A stretch of DNA of 64,000 nt from Caprimulgus europaeus. Lineage: Eukaryota > Chordata > Aves > Caprimulgiformes > Caprimulgidae. Location: assembly GCA_907165065.1 (NCBI GenBank), contig OU015528.1, forward strand, positions 45,251,515 through 45,315,514. The letters are read 5' to 3'. The notes beneath the pieces were generated by a model. It saw only the letters and a program-made list of their open reading frames with translations, made no database searches and was not told where the DNA came from. A program made the translations under genes and the position numbers. Of this stretch, positions 25,057 through 39,772 are shown piece by piece. Position 1 is the first letter of the stretch. Every line of letters starts with the position of its first letter.

Positions 25057-27076
25057 AGTAATGTCTACAGAGTGAGCATTGGTAGAAGTAGCTGACTTTA
25101 ATTTACTGTTGATGTCAATCAGCAGTAAGCAATCCAAAGAAAGCAATCAAAAAACCTGGGTATCATAGAACATGAACTTGCTGAAAAACAGAGCAAAAAT
25201 GTTGGAAAGAAACAAGATGATAATGGAAGATATATCACAGCAAATACCTAGATTATTCTTGCCCATACTTTGTATCAACTTTTGAAGTAATTTTTTAAAA
25301 TTATGTATAGTAATAAAGTAAAACACAGTAATAAGAGCAGGCTGACAAACAGTATTTACAACAGAAATCAAAGGGATACACGTTAAAATTTAAAACTTTC
25401 ATCTGCTGCTTGTACTGTGAGAAAGACAGAAATGGAATACTTTTGGCACTAATTAAAACTCCCCGTTGAGATCCACGTTTTGAGAATTTCATATAAAGTG
25501 TTGTAAGACAGTAATCAAGATGAGCTTTAGTATAACTGAGACCAAAAGGACTGGGAGTTAAATATAGATGTTTGTCATTGCAGAGAGCACAGGAGATTTT
25601 TAAGGTGGTTTAATACATGTATATACCTTATGATACCAGGGTAAAAATCATTCTGAAGGCACAAATGCTCCTGCCTTTTTTTTGAATGCTAGGATAAAAA
25701 GCAATGAGTGGAAAAATAAAGGAAGAAGCCAAAAAGAATCTTCATTTTTTCAAGCAGCTCTTTTAAAAAAAGTATTCTGAGAAGAACTAGATTTCAGGAG
25801 ACTGTAAAGAGGAAAAGTGTATTTGTTAGGTATCATTGTTACATTTCCTAATAAATTACTGGTACTTAATTGTTTTTAAATACCTACTTTATGTTAGCAA
25901 TTTTATGGCTTATCTATGGTTAAAAAATGAGATAGCACAAAACTCAAAAATTACAGTCAAGTAAACTAAAGAAGGACAGTGTTCTAAAAAAAGATAGTAA
26001 AAAAAAAAAAAATCAGGTAAACAGTGTCTATGTAAGTTCATAAGTGTCAGGACTGAGATACTCTCTGATTCTGAGTCAAGGATCTATGGCCATAGCAATA
26101 AATTAAATATGCCCAAACCCATTCCTGGGCATCAAGGCAAAATTGTATGAAATGGTCTGCACCTGTGTAAGTAAACTCTGACTCTGCAAAGCTGAGGGAC
26201 AGCATGGCTGTTGGGAATGGCCTCTAAAACCTCATAGCTTCAGATCAGTGTTTGGAAACTGCTGGGGAGAATACTAGTTGGTATATGCCAAAAGGATACC
26301 CGAGTCCTTCTGAATATGTGCTCTAGTGCCTGGAGACACTTTCTAAACATTGTTTAATTTACTAATGTAGACAAATCTGGGAAGTTTATTGTCCTAAATT
26401 CACAATTAATTTGGTAATGTACCATAAGGCAGAGAAGCTATGCCAGTCGCTTGCTTATAATTGCAGCTAGGAATAACAGAAGCTTACATGGAATTTAAGA
26501 GGTAATGTCCTGGGTGGTCCTAATGGAAATGCATGCAATAATGGCTTTGCAAAACACAAGCGAAATCAGGATTCTAATCAAAACCATTTTTCTAAATTTT
26601 CTGGCTCTAGTGGTGTGCTAAGGTGTCTTGATGTGCTAAGAACTGCAAAGACAATCTGAAACCTGCCAGGCTGATCTGTGCCATTTTATGTGTTTTCCTG
26701 AGAAACAACATACCATAAGAGGTTACTCTAGAAATAAAGTGCACAATGACAAACACCGTTTAAGATATAATGGAAATATTCTTTTGAAATGCCAAGAGAA
26801 AAGAAATATACTTTCAGGTTTCTGAGTTTGAGGTCAATTCTGGTAATACCAATTGTGAACCATGTGAAAAAGCTGTTTATACCAACATGAATTACCCCTG
26901 TGTTCTTTATCTCAAGGAGTAAGACAAGTTTGAAATGTCCAAATGTTGGCAGAAAATTATTTTGTTTTCACATAACACATAAATTCTGTAGATCATGAAT
27001 AATGGCATTCTGAAAGTATGTACTTATCCCCAAAACTGAGGCACAGTAGTGTTGCTTCACCTATTGTACTGCTTAG

Positions 27077-27096
27077 AAAAAAAAAAAAAAAAAAAA
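27077..27096. repeat. Poly-A run of 20
   Basis: Twenty A residues followed by GATTT and a second shorter A run. No retroposon body is recognisable upstream. Confidence 0.85.
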
Positions 27097-28472
27097 GATT
27101 TAAAAAAAAGAGAGACTGCTCCTTGCTAGCTCTTTACAACCACAAATGCCTCAGTATTTGTTACAATGATAGTCCCTAGATATGTCAAGCAATAGCAGTC
27201 AAAATATTTGAAAAGTAAACTTCCACTAGTTGTTAACTCATGAGGGTTTTAATCATAAAGACTGGGTAGCTTTTTTGTATTTCAAAGGCATGAGTGTTCC
27301 AACTTCACTAAGAAACTCTGGCAGGAATAAATGTTCCAATCCACAAGTTCCTGCACCCAGAACTGGCTACTGAATCCTTATTTACATTACACTAATTGCT
27401 TGGCTACAAAGAAAATTAATTTCTCTCCATATACACATTTCTATTTTGTAATATCTAGTTCTAAGTTGTCTTATGTCTTTCCAGAATAACAGAGGTCACA
27501 AGGGTATTTCACACAAATCACAATCCGTTGTATGTTTGACCTTCTACTAATGTGGCATTTTTAGGTGAGTTTTCTAGAGCTTAGCAAAGACTTACATCAC
27601 AGCTTTACCATACTTCTGATATGGATGGTTGGCTACAGCAAGATGAAAGAATGAGCATGAGTTTTAGAAAAAGTGTATCACTTTTTCTGAAAAGCATTTT
27701 CCTAAGATGCCTTCTCCTTTTGTATAGAAAGATGGAACTTTCTATGCCTGCCAGCAAAATAAGAGCATTTTTAAACATGTCATAATGCATTTCAGACCAG
27801 TTTACTCTTCTTGAAGAATGTTTTTTTGGGTGTGTTAGCTGTTGCAATCTTTTGAGATCCTTGTGTACAGGGGAATACCTCTAGTTCTAGTCTCGTTCAA
27901 TTACTGAAATGGATTTCCATTCTACACCTGCCATGAAAAGAAGGTTATTCTGGTGAAGTGGGGTTATTCTGGTAAAGTGTGGCCCAAACAAAAACTAGCA
28001 GTGACTGCATTATACAAACTGTTGGTAAAATAGACAATCTCTTGCAAAAGGTAGGTTCAAGATCTAGAAAGGGGAGCAAAAATGGAAGAAGTCATGAAAT
28101 GTGCTTGCCTTTTGCTTCCTACTTTTTGTGAAATTTAATCCAGGAGCTTTTTTAAAGACTTGTTTTTGTGAGCGGTCAATATTTAAATTGGAAAACTAAT
28201 AGAAGATGAATTGTAATTGTTGCTAGTACATGATATGAGCTCTCATTTCTGGCCAGATGGGAGTCTGCATTGTATTGTGGAGCTCTGTGGGTCTGTTGAT
28301 GATTTCTAATGAATCAGCAGGGCTATTGTCAATAGGCCTGTATTTGCTACATATGAGCCTACACTTCCACCAGAAAAAACTCTAAGAGAACAAATACTAA
28401 AGTGGTTTAAAAAACATTAATTAATCAGAATCAGTTTTCTGACCTGCAGACTTGGAATTTATCATATCTGTT

Positions 28473-28520
28473 CTGTAGTATTCTCTGTAATATTCTCCAT
28501 AATATTCTGTAAATATCTCC
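28473..28520. repeat. 12-bp tandem repeat, about four units
   Basis: The units are CTGTAGTATTCT, CTGTAATATTCT, CCATAATATTCT and a degenerate GTAAATATCTCC. An apparent minus-strand reading frame here (NITEN-like repeats) is only the repeat translated. Confidence 0.8.
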
Positions 28521-28747
28521 TATGAAACTCATTCATGAGCGTATTACAAAAATGCAGACTGAGTTCTGTAGTCTGTTTGTGGAAATATGTGGAGTAGTTG
28601 CCTACCATGGCAGCAAAAATAACCAACTGTGTAACACCACAAATTACAAAACAGACAGAAAAAAATTTCATACTCTTTTTAAAAAAAACACAACCTCCCC
28701 CTCAAAACCCCACCCTTTTGTAGAATCAGCAACACACTCTAAACATA

Positions 28748-28857
28748 CTCAATAGGGCAAGATTTGTAGTAACAAATAACACCTTTTACTAGACCAGAAT
28801 GATACGTTTGGGAGATACAGGCATTTGGGCACAAAGACCTTTCTTCGGGTCTAAAAT
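28748..28857 (-). repeat. Possible tail of an ancient amniote interspersed repeat
   Basis: Read on the minus strand, the segment contains GACCCGAAGAAAGGTCTTTG, then TGGTCTAGTAAAAGGTGTTA and TACAAATCTTGCCCTATTGA. This order (GACCTGAAGAAG..., then GGTCTAATAAAAGATATTA...) is one I recall from the 3' tails of old turtle, crocodile and bird repeats. The copy is short and diverged, and the family is not named with confidence. Confidence 0.45.
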
Positions 28858-31800
28858 AGCAACAGTGGCCTTTAAAGATGAATACAGGCTGAGCATATGC
28901 AAACTGTCTATCTCAAATAGCATATCTCAGTCCACCTGAGAGAAAAAATAGATTATATTTGTGAAACAGAGGAAGTGCAAAGGGAAAAGATGATAAGTAT
29001 AAGCTGATCTTAATAAAAATGCAGGTGTGGCTGTACTGGGCCGTATCAGAGCTCTAGAGCAGAGATGCGTTTAAATCAAAATTCAAAAAGAAAGTTCCTG
29101 CAATCACACAGTTCGCATTCTGTTGTCACACAACACCATAGATGATAGCAATGTTTTACATGCAATAAGCATACTAATTTAAAATTCTACTAGATTGATG
29201 ATACCTCACACAAAAAAAACAAACCCTGACTACAAGTCCATTGTGATTACAGCCCAAGTTTACAAGTTCAAGAAGGTAATTTTGAAGGCTAAAGTTAAAT
29301 ATAGCTCTAGCAGTTTAACTGATCAATACTAACTACCAATGGAATTTCACAATATTAAAGTTTCATACCTTGGTCTTATTTAACCAAGGGTATTTTATCC
29401 TTAATCAAGAAATATATTATTAATACCACCATTTAGAATATAACTAAATGTTTGGATTCTGACATACTCAAATAAGAAAACAATACAGCAAAAAAAGAAC
29501 ATAAAATTGCCCTGCACTAACATCCTCGATCCTTGTTGGAAGAGCACCAGAACCACCTAGTGGAATTTTCATTCATTACAATGACTGTAAAATGCCATCT
29601 TGTAAGCAGTATAGTATATGCTGCTTTATGCAAAAGTGGTATCACTGCTGAATCACAGAAGTTAGGGCTGAGGACACTCCTACTAGGTTTCTGACCTGTC
29701 TTCCTGTCATACACGGCTATTACTGTTTTCACCTACTTTAGATTTAGCAAAGATGATGTTTACACTGCTCTTTCTGAGACAGTTTTCTATCTTTTCATAT
29801 TTAATAAAGAATTTTTCCCTTTAATTAATTTAAAAGTGTTTTTATGTAAACTTTCTCTTTTTTTAAAATAATTTGAATATGTTACTCTGACACCTTAATT
29901 GTTTTACGCTTCAAACCTATAAAGTTCTGTCATGTCCAGTCTGTGCTCCATAGCAGTATTGGAAACAGTATTAAATTCTGTCACTGATATCTTCTAAATT
30001 GGCTTTGTCAAATATCTGGTGAGCTATTTGTTTCTTCTCTCAATTCCCAGAAGCACATCTTAGTAACTTTCTGGTGATGTGTGAAAAACTGTACAAAGAT
30101 GATGTATAGAAATATCAAAAGCAAGTTAAAGTATTTCTTGATAACATGTCTTTTTATAACTGTAACAACATATTCAAACTTTTTTGTATTCTAAACTAAT
30201 CTCAAGAATACAGGCAGGAGTTGGTGATTCTGCATGTATGGCTCCTCTGTTCTCAGTGAGTAGGAAAGCATAATCAAATCTCATTCCTTCTTTGCCGTAT
30301 GTGTACACATTTTCTAAGAGACCACTAGAAAAATGTTTGTAAAAGTTTTCTAGGTCTTAAATGTAAAGCAGTTATATTAGTTGAATATATCTAGGAGACA
30401 TACAGAGCTATACTTTCAGCAAGTGCTTGGTTAAGTGCCAAACACAGAATTCATTTTTATTATCTTGCAATTAAGTTTACAAAGTATCATTTTATATAAA
30501 ACTTCTCCTTAGGAACTGCACACAGGCACAGCTGTAAAGAGCACAGCCCTTAGAAAATCAGAATCCATGCTACTTGAATGGTACTATCTTGCCTGAATAA
30601 GAAACACAGGTCCTGGGTAGGATGCAGGGAGCTAAACACAGAATCTGAAAGTCTGCTTTATATGGGGTTATTCTAGACTTTTTGACAAAAATGGCATGTC
30701 AGAAAAAATGAAACTAAAGATGAAGTACTATTTACTTTGGTCATTCTTTGAATACATAACTAACAGTGTGGGTTTAAAAAGACATGGCAAAAGTTGTTTT
30801 GCTTTGTGATACAACTGCCATAGAAGTAAGAGAGGCATATAGTTGCAGGACTGAAAAAACCCCAGATGTATGATCTATGCCTTTTCCAAGGAGTTGGCAG
30901 AATTTAGCAGTCTGGGATGTTCAGTTGTTACTAATGATAAAATGTGTTGGTAACAATGGTGTGCTACAGTAACTCTCAGAACATACCAAGACTTCCCAGC
31001 ATATTGCCACAAATAAGAAATAGGTTTCTAAGGGAAACAGTATTCATCTATTCATCTCATAAGTGTCAATACTGGGATTTCCTCTCTTACCCTGACTATA
31101 GCTTATTATTTTTTCCTGAATATCACCTTTTTACTCAATAACTTCTATTTTCTCATGTATGAAGCCACAGTCAGTTTTAGAATGATATTCATTTTATGGA
31201 GTGTAAAATATCCACAGTAGACACATAGGACTCACATAAGGGCCTCTTTAAGTTAGCAGAGAGAAATAGGCATTTTTAAAGCATGACTCATCTGATGTAA
31301 TTTAAGCATTTGTTTTAGGATGGGATGAATCATATCAAAGAAATGACTGTGTATCTTCAATGATTATAGCAAGAATCTTGACATGTATCTCCTATGACTG
31401 TGTCTGAGTTGTAAATACGAATTTCACTGATATAGCCAGCAACTGAAATTTTATCCCTTCATAGGTCCCTCTCTTGCTAAAGTAGAATATGATCCAGCAT
31501 ATTCAATACGGGTCAAAGGAAACTTAACTAATGACTTCTTTCCAATTTTCTGAAATTTCAAGTGATCACTTAGCTACATTAAATATCTTTATATTATATT
31601 TTTAATGTAATTTTAAAAATTTTGAATATTGTAAAATTTTAAAATTTTGAAAAATAAATTTTAAAAAGTTGAATTTTCTTAATTATTTTTTTCAAAACTG
31701 TGGTACTGTTATAAAAAACAGTTTCTTAAGCCAACTTGTTCCTTTGCTTTAGCAGAAATAAAATTATACTGAAAGTTTCCAGTATATCCATGATTGAGTA

Positions 31801-34800
31801 CTACAGCATTAGTCATTGTAAAAAACTTTAAAATTAACACATGTGTATGAAAAGCATAGTCTTTTCCAACAATTCACTGTCTTGCTACACTTCCACCCAC
31901 TTAATGACTAGAATATATAAAAAGGCTAATTAATATAATGCACAGATGAAACACAGAGCTGTGGATTGTGCCCAACGTTGCCCCTTTTTTGTCATAATTT
32001 AGTAAAGAAGTGGCTTAAAACCCTTTTTGGAAATTTGAAGCATTTTGGGAATGTCTGGTTAGATGATGCACTCTAAAATACTGAACAACGTAACTGAGGT
32101 TCCTTCTGTTTATCCATGAGAAAAGAGAGTAGTTGGCTCCAAACACTGTGAGAATGTCATTGGTCTTGTTTATTATTGCTCATGCTGTAATATCATATGA
32201 AAGCTGGCAAAGGAAGTCTTAAAAAATTAAAACTGGGAAGGGAGGACATCAGCAAGTTAAACATAACACAAGAAGCAGACTAGGTAAGTATATATTAAAT
32301 TATGTTATCCTATTCAATGACAGTTATGCTTCTTTTTTATGTTACTGTGTATACAGCTTTACTTATCACCTTATACACCTCACGGAACCTTACTGCAACA
32401 GTCACTTCAGTTCATACATTTAAATTGTTCTCAAGAGCCTCAAGCCTGAATAAACATGCTGGGTTAATAAAATACCAATAAGTTTTAGGAGGAGATACAG
32501 AAGATCTCCAGAACTTGACACATTCACATAGACACACACACAATGATGTATGTACCACCAAGCCAAGTTTTCACCTGCCTGTAACACTTTGGTGAAAACA
32601 CTGAAGATACAAAACCTCCAGATATGTCCCAGAATGTGTGTTGTACTGACCAGTGTTTGTTCTTCATGCACCATTACAACTTACTTTCACCTGTAAAGAG
32701 CTAAAAAGGATTAGGAACTCAGATGGGAAACACAGCAAGAGCAAACAGATCTCTGAAACATATTTATATGGAAACTGCCCTTGAGATAAAAAGGATGAAG
32801 CAGAAAACAAAGTGAACAATAAAAAGCATCAATTCCACATGGTATTTGTCAAAGCCAAGTGTCAGCTAGCTTCTGAAATAAATAAAGCATGCTACATTCT
32901 TATTATTATTTTACTAGTTGCATGTAAAAATTGACCGTGGGTTATTATCAGCAATACTAATCCCTTTTAGAGTACAATAAAATGATTTGTTATACAGATA
33001 TCTCTTGTACCACATCACCCTACTCTTACTTTGGCAGATAACTGGGAAAGATTTTTTTAAAATAATTTCACCACTTTCAAGTAGGACTTGACAAAAATTG
33101 AATCTCCGTACAAGATTTCAGATATTCAGAATTAAATCTGTTGCGATTCTGATGACAGATTTCTGCAGTATCAGTTAACTTGTTTCTGACTCTCTTATTC
33201 ATTTAAACTTACCTTGACATTTTCCCATCAGATGTATATTTCAGACCCTCTAAATATATTTACTGTCTTGAAAATTGCTACATGCACAATCAAACCAAAT
33301 ATATGAGTTTCAGGACCAGATAAAATTCTTCACTGCCCTGTTAATGGGTCTGTACTGAATTATAAACCATACCTTCTTTGATTGTCAGAAGAAAAATACA
33401 GTAGCTTACTGCATACTTACACAGAAAAAATACTTCTTCAAAAAGAACAAAACAAAATGGAATGCTAAAATGCTGTTGCTTATGGAAATATATCAAATTG
33501 TCAGCAATAAGCACAAAATCTCAGCCATTTTGCTTAATAGCACCTCCTGCAAAACACTGAGGGGGTTTTATCCTTGACACATTGGCATAATCTGTGTTAA
33601 ATCCCTGGGGAAATGCAGAGAAGATAGCAGCCAGTTTGCTTTTCTTCTTTATCTGAATTCCAGAGACCATTAGAAATCTTATGGTAAAAACCTGAAGTAC
33701 ATTATAACAAAATCCTCAGGAAAATATTTTGCCCAGAACTTAAACTAACTTAAATTAGAAACATTCAAAGAATCTTTTTAAAAGTCTTTTTCACATCAAG
33801 GTATTCTTGACATAAATCTTCTTATCTGAAACACTATCCAATGTTCTATTTCTTTTATAGTATTTGATATTTTACATTTTACATTTTCTGTAAAGCACAA
33901 TTTTGATATCCTATAATTGTTTATTAATAACATAAGTAAAAATACTGGGAAAAACTGTAATTTTGATCATATTTTAGAGAGCATTATAGGACTTCTCTAA
34001 CAATCCATGAAGATGATTCTCTGCCACAAAGAGCCAGCAAACTAATTTGAAGACTAAAGGAAAACAGAGAAAACCTAATGGTGAAAATAATTTTGAATGT
34101 TTGAAACTCTCTATATAGCTGTGTAGTCATCTGTTTACATTTTAGATAGACATAAAGTAAGGACTTTAACTTCATCTTTTTCTGTTTTATATGATACTTA
34201 TGTACTCTGTGTATGTTACTTGATTATGTATTTCTAGTCTTTCTTGCTAAGCCCATTAGCATCTAATGGCAGTTGCTTCCCATACTTAACATCTCATCCT
34301 TGCATATAACTCCCTCATTTAACACTAACTCTCCCTAGTTCTCAGTTTCCTCTTTCCCACGCTTCAGTTCTAATGAATTTCTAAAGCAAACCACTCCATA
34401 TGCTTAGAGGCATATGAAACTTCTGTCATGTTTTTTTCTCTCACTTAAGTCACATCTTATGCTTCTGCTTCCCAGTGAGCCACAAATTAACAAAGAAATG
34501 TTAACAGATCAGAGCAGATAACCCAAGATAATGATTTTTTTTTGTGGATGCCATGTACTAGTGCTACTGTGTACTTCGCTATTAAAAGCAGGTAAGAATT
34601 ATTATTCCTGCTTGCAAATTGTAGCTCAGCTTCAACAAAAGAAGCAGCGTAGATTTATGACTACTCTTTAATAATGTAAATTTATGAACTATGCTGTTGT
34701 TTTGCCATCAGCTATGGCTTTGAAGCTTATCTATTGCTTATATAAATCTTACATAAATTTAACTCATAAGACAGGAAGCATGAACTACCTCATGTTTGGT

Positions 34801-37800
34801 TACATTCACTAAAAACACAGTAGAACCATATTGTGTGTAGGAACACAAATGTTTGAAATACTTAGCTCTGCATAATACTTGTTCTTTCACTCTATGTGTG
34901 CACATGAGTACATATATATTTCTTTGTGGCTTACTGGAGGGCTAAGTATTTTAAAGGAAGATATTATGACTGTGTTTTCCTTCTTCAAGTAGATCATGCA
35001 TGTGGAAGAGGGGATGATGAGAAAACCTTTTTGACAAGATTGCCACACAGTCATGAAGAGCTCACCTGCAACTACCCAATATGATTATTATTGAATATGT
35101 TGTTTTAAATGGTATCATGAAGTCTAGACCCTGAGAAAATCAGGATGGCTGGGAGCTTGGGCTGACTCCTCCAGAATGATAAAAATTGCTATTTGGAAAA
35201 CTGATGTATGTCATTTTCCTGATGAGTGTGTTCATGTAACCTGAATCCAGCTTAGACAGGTTCTGACCCAGCTTTCAATACCTGAACAAAAGTATAAGTA
35301 AGGTCTCACTATATTTTTTCCAGTAGCTTCTGTCATTACTGCATCTGAATCAGGTGCTTAACTAATTGATGAAAAAGCACAGATAAAACACTGTAGGAGA
35401 TTTTGAAACTGACTTTCTGATTTGAACCCTGTAAAACTAGAAAGATCTCTCATTTTCTATTAGCAGAGTAACAGATTTGCAACAGCCCCATTGTAGTTTG
35501 TTATCTGATACCATTTTGAATATCACTGCACACAGAAACATGCTTAACTGCATTTTCTCTTTCTTTTTTTTCAAATTATGACAGTGAATTAAAATCCATA
35601 AAATGTACTACTTTTGCATGAATAATGGATTTTTAAGATCTCTATATGATATGAAGAGCATTCTTTAAAATAAGCAATGAACAAGAAAAAGTACAAAGAG
35701 GTAGGAATATAAATCAGGAGTTAAATGTACATAATCTTGCAATGACTTGATCATTATGGAAGTTATCACAAATAACCTGTTAATAACTATTTCAAGGGTG
35801 TAAACATTGGGGCTGCCAATGTGTTACAAGTGTAGAAAATTGATAACTGGAGATAATGGTATATAATTTTGAAATAATACAGACTGAACATGAAAGTTTT
35901 CTTGACACCAACAGCTATTAAAATTTTGAATACCCCTTTACGGATAGCAACTCAATCCTAATTGCTTTGAAAGTTAAAAATAATGGACAAATCCTTGAAG
36001 ATGACTTTAAGGACTCAAGGCCTGCTGGCTGTAGGCTGCAATAGAACCTTTAATAGCTAAGTGAATACTTCCCTTCCCCTCATCTTTCCTGTGTTGAAAA
36101 ATTCAGAACTTACTTCTATTAATAATCTTGGTATAATACTTTTCACTCTTTTTTGAAATCCGGGACTGTGTCTGTATGATACAAATGCGGTGGACTGCAG
36201 GAATAACCAAGCTAGCTCTGAACAATATGAGAAGGGAGAATCAGGTAGAAGACCCAGGATAATGCTGCTGTCCTATTTCTGGAACATTAATCACTCTGAT
36301 AGGTTTATATGGCACAGCACTGTGTTTGCTCTTACACCTGGGAACGTTAACAAAATCTGCTGTACAGGGAAAATGCTTCTAAAATGTTTTCGATCTCCAG
36401 TGTCCTTATGGCTAAAATGACTGCCATTCAGTCCTCTTTACCTTTAACTATTAAAACTAGTCATGAACAGAAGACAAATTATGCTAGTCAATGTCTGATA
36501 TTGCTTTGGTAATTTTTATTGGAAATATCAACACCTCACAATATCCTATAAAGCAATGAAGAAGCAGGAAAAATAAAGATTTTTAAACATTTTCAAAAGG
36601 AATAATTTCTCCTTTGCACATTGCTGCATGGGCGAGTTAGCTGAAAAACACAGTATTCTTTCAAAAGTATCAAAATAGTACTGCGGTCCCTGAAAACATT
36701 ATGTAATAAATTCTGCAGCTTTATTTCTTTGTAAAAAAGGAATACTTCTTTATGATTTTTATCACTAAAAATTTTCCTTGGAGTAAAGGCAGAAGTATTG
36801 CTTTACAACATTACACATCACTGTGTTCATTTGCTTTTATCTACCATGAAATTCAAGTAGTTTACATTGACCTTCAATCAACACACTGCCATAAGCTAGA
36901 ACTATGAGAGTCAGGGCTTGGGAACAACAAATGCAAATATTCAAAACAATCAATTTATTCCAGCAGAACTAGCACCAATATTGTCCAGAAAACAAAATTT
37001 AAATACTCATAATGAGATTATTTTAGAGGAAGTAGCTGTACTACAATCTATAATTAGATTGCATGTTTAGGAGGCCAAATTCAAAGCAGGATGTGTCTAA
37101 AATTTCTATATTAATATCAGATTAAAAGATCTGAAAAAGCGTATTATATTAAAATAGAAATCCAATTTTCTTGCAGGCTCACCAACACTGAAAAGGTTAA
37201 GCTGGTAAAATATAACTTTATCCAGGGCTTTTCTAAGTTACTGAAGGCAGTACAAGTTGTTGCCTAGGACAACAAAATATTTTATCTGTTTTTGTAGAGA
37301 ACCTGTGGGCTGGAAAGAGAGGTTATTTTCAAGCTTTTTTTAAAGAGAATAAGAAGTCTTGGGTTGGGCTGCTTTGGCTGTGCTCCTTGGAAAGGAGATA
37401 ACGTTCTGAAACCTGAAATATGAACCTTCTTATAGAACACTAAGATTTTTATACAGAAAATCAGATGATAAGGCAAATTATTTGCTGCCTGAATTGAGGG
37501 AGATTTTGTTAGGATACCTCAGAGACAGTACCCTCTCTGGCACTAGGCAGAGTAGGTTGCTTTAATAAAAATATTATCTTGCATTATAAATCAATCATTT
37601 GTGCTACCTAGTGTGTTACAGGACAAGAAAATGATCCCGCAGGTGGAACACAATAGGTGCTAAAATTGCTCAGCTTTGATTATTAGTGCTAAAAATTGCT
37701 GCCTTTCACTACCGGATTATAATTTGTTTTGAAGAGAGGGTGGAGCACAGGGAAAGAGAAAAGAGACAAAGAAGGAAAAAAGATCTGGTTTAAGAATTCT

Positions 37801-39709
37801 AATATAAGAAAAAAAAAATTACCTCAGAAGACAGATAAGAGTGATTGTTAAAAAATTATATCACTTTGATACGACTAAAATTCTTACATTTAAACATAAA
37901 TGCAGGAAATGGAAAACCTTAAAAGAAATTGCAAATTTCATTGGCTAGATTTACTGATCAAACATGGTTGTTCTACTACCACTTTTTAATCAGAAAACAA
38001 TAATTTTGTTATTGCCATAAGTAATATAAATACAAAATCAAGGAAATTATTTAAAGTACTTATATAATCTCTTCTATTTAAATAACCTCTAGTGCAAAAT
38101 GACAACAGATGGATTACAAAAGAATCATTATACTACCAAAAAATAAATGCAGCGAAAATGTTTTCTCTTTCCTCTTTACCATGCTGTATTGTAAACTGAA
38201 TGAGGTACTGTATTTGGACTAAAATAAGTGTTTTTCTTCCCAATTCTCCTGAGTCTGAGCACTGTCATTATCCAAGGTGGGAGTAGGAAGAGACAAACAG
38301 TAGACGGCTTGCAGAAATTGTTATGGTTTATGTCACCTCCTAACCTTTTGCAAGTAATAGTATAGAGAAAAGAGGATGATATATTTAAAAAGTATTTTTC
38401 ACTACCATGAGGAACATGCACATCAAATCACTCAAAGGCTACGAGATCACTACTTATGCAAAATATTACGTGCAGTACATGTGTTAACATGTTAAGAAGT
38501 TAAAACACTGTCACATGGATTTGTTGAGGATAAAGAGCTTCCAAAGATTTCTAGAAATACCCACTGCAATGCTACAATGTAACAACAGTCAGTAACATCC
38601 ACAGTCACTTGGGAACTGAGTGACTGATGGAGATGCTACCCGTATTCAAAGCAGAAAAAACCTGATTGCAGAAAGATATGCACGTATTTGTATATGTAGC
38701 TGCTTTAAAAGTATTGGTTCATACAAATTAACTTCAAGTACTTTCTTAAACAAGTACACTAGTAGTAGGCTCCTGAATGATTGGAAAGAGTGAACAAAGA
38801 AAAAGTCATACAGAGAATTTTCTAAACTCAACAATTATAGAAGTTATTTTTAATACTAAACTACCTAATAAGTTGAGATCCCACAGCCTATTGCTGATAC
38901 AGACTCACAGTCTTGAAAGCTCTCCTGATTATCAAAATTGTTGGAGCCATTTAGAAAGCAGCTACAGGAAGAGCTATGAGCATATTTATCTGTGGCTCTG
39001 AGCACTCTTAATTGTTTTCAGTGATCTGAAACCTAGCACAGGGCTCTGAGGTAGAGAGGAAAAGGAACAGGAATTGCAGATTTGCAGTCACAATGTCTGA
39101 GAATATGTTACTGAGATGTAATGTTTTATTCCTCTCTAAAAACTGCCTCTGCAGAGTGGCACGCTTGGGAAATTAAGTAATAACATGAGAAGAAGAGTTG
39201 CAGAGTAATTTGTCAAACAGAATCTGAAGGACAGCCCTCCTAAGAAAAAGGTATCCTTTCAGGCTACAGAGCATGGGAAATTAACTTGTCAAGTGAGCAC
39301 TGTACAAAATCCATCCATTTGATGTGTATTACCAGTCAAGCTGTGGAGTTCCTATCTGCTTTGCTGGAGTAGACAGGGAGACTGCTAAGTGAGACACTAA
39401 CCTAGCCAAGGAATATGAATGCAATATGTCATCCATTTTAAGTTCTTTAGGCAGAGACTATAAGTTGTACTGAGACTTTAGGTGCATTAGTTGGCTAAGG
39501 CCTCATGAGAGCTTTGAGAACTAAGTTCTATACAGTGGTTGGTATTACTTAGAGCTACAGGCTCAAGCTAAATATGTATGAAGCAGTTCTGATTTTGAAA
39601 TTGAATGTGTATAGCTGGCACTCTGTGAATGGGAGCTGTAAAAAGAAGGTCTAGAAAGATACAGAGTAAGGATTTCTGGAATGGTTGATAGACTAAGACT
39701 CTTCAAATG
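28858..39709. other. AT-rich intron, nothing recognised
   Basis: About 10.9 kb of AT-rich sequence without a supportable exon, RNA gene or transposon. All open frames are under 90 codons. The only notable feature is a very AT-rich, self-complementary stretch at 31581-31695. Confidence 0.5.
31581..31695. repeat. Very AT-rich self-complementary stretch
   Basis: Almost pure A/T with repeated AAAATTTT-like blocks that can pair with one another, for example GTAAAATTTTAAAATTTTGA. It is probably an easily unwound low-complexity tract and not a functional site. Confidence 0.7.
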
Positions 39710-39772
39710 AAGTGACTGAAAGGAGAAATGATAGAAGTGTGCAAAATAGCACAGAAAAGATAAATAGAGAAG
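39710..39772 (+). mobile_element. Fragment resembling the 3' coding part of an old CR1-type LINE
   Basis: GGAGAAATGATAGAAGTGTG followed by CAAAATAGCACAGAAAAGAT and AAATAGAGAA resembles the part of CR1 ORF2 near its C-terminus that encodes a GDMIEVYKIM-like sequence. In an intact element this lies downstream of the reverse transcriptase, but here it lies just upstream of reverse-transcriptase remnants. That suggests a second copy or a rearrangement. The match is short. Confidence 0.4.

Larger units (their letters stand above)
25057..28747. other. AT-rich intron with simple and short tandem repeats
   Basis: No exon or classifiable element. It contains poly-A runs at 25999-26012 and 27077-27096, an imperfect 19-bp direct duplication at 27943-27979 (GGTTATTCTGGTGAAGTG then GGTTATTCTGGTAAAGTG), and a 12-bp tandem array at 28473-28520. 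Confidence 0.5.
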
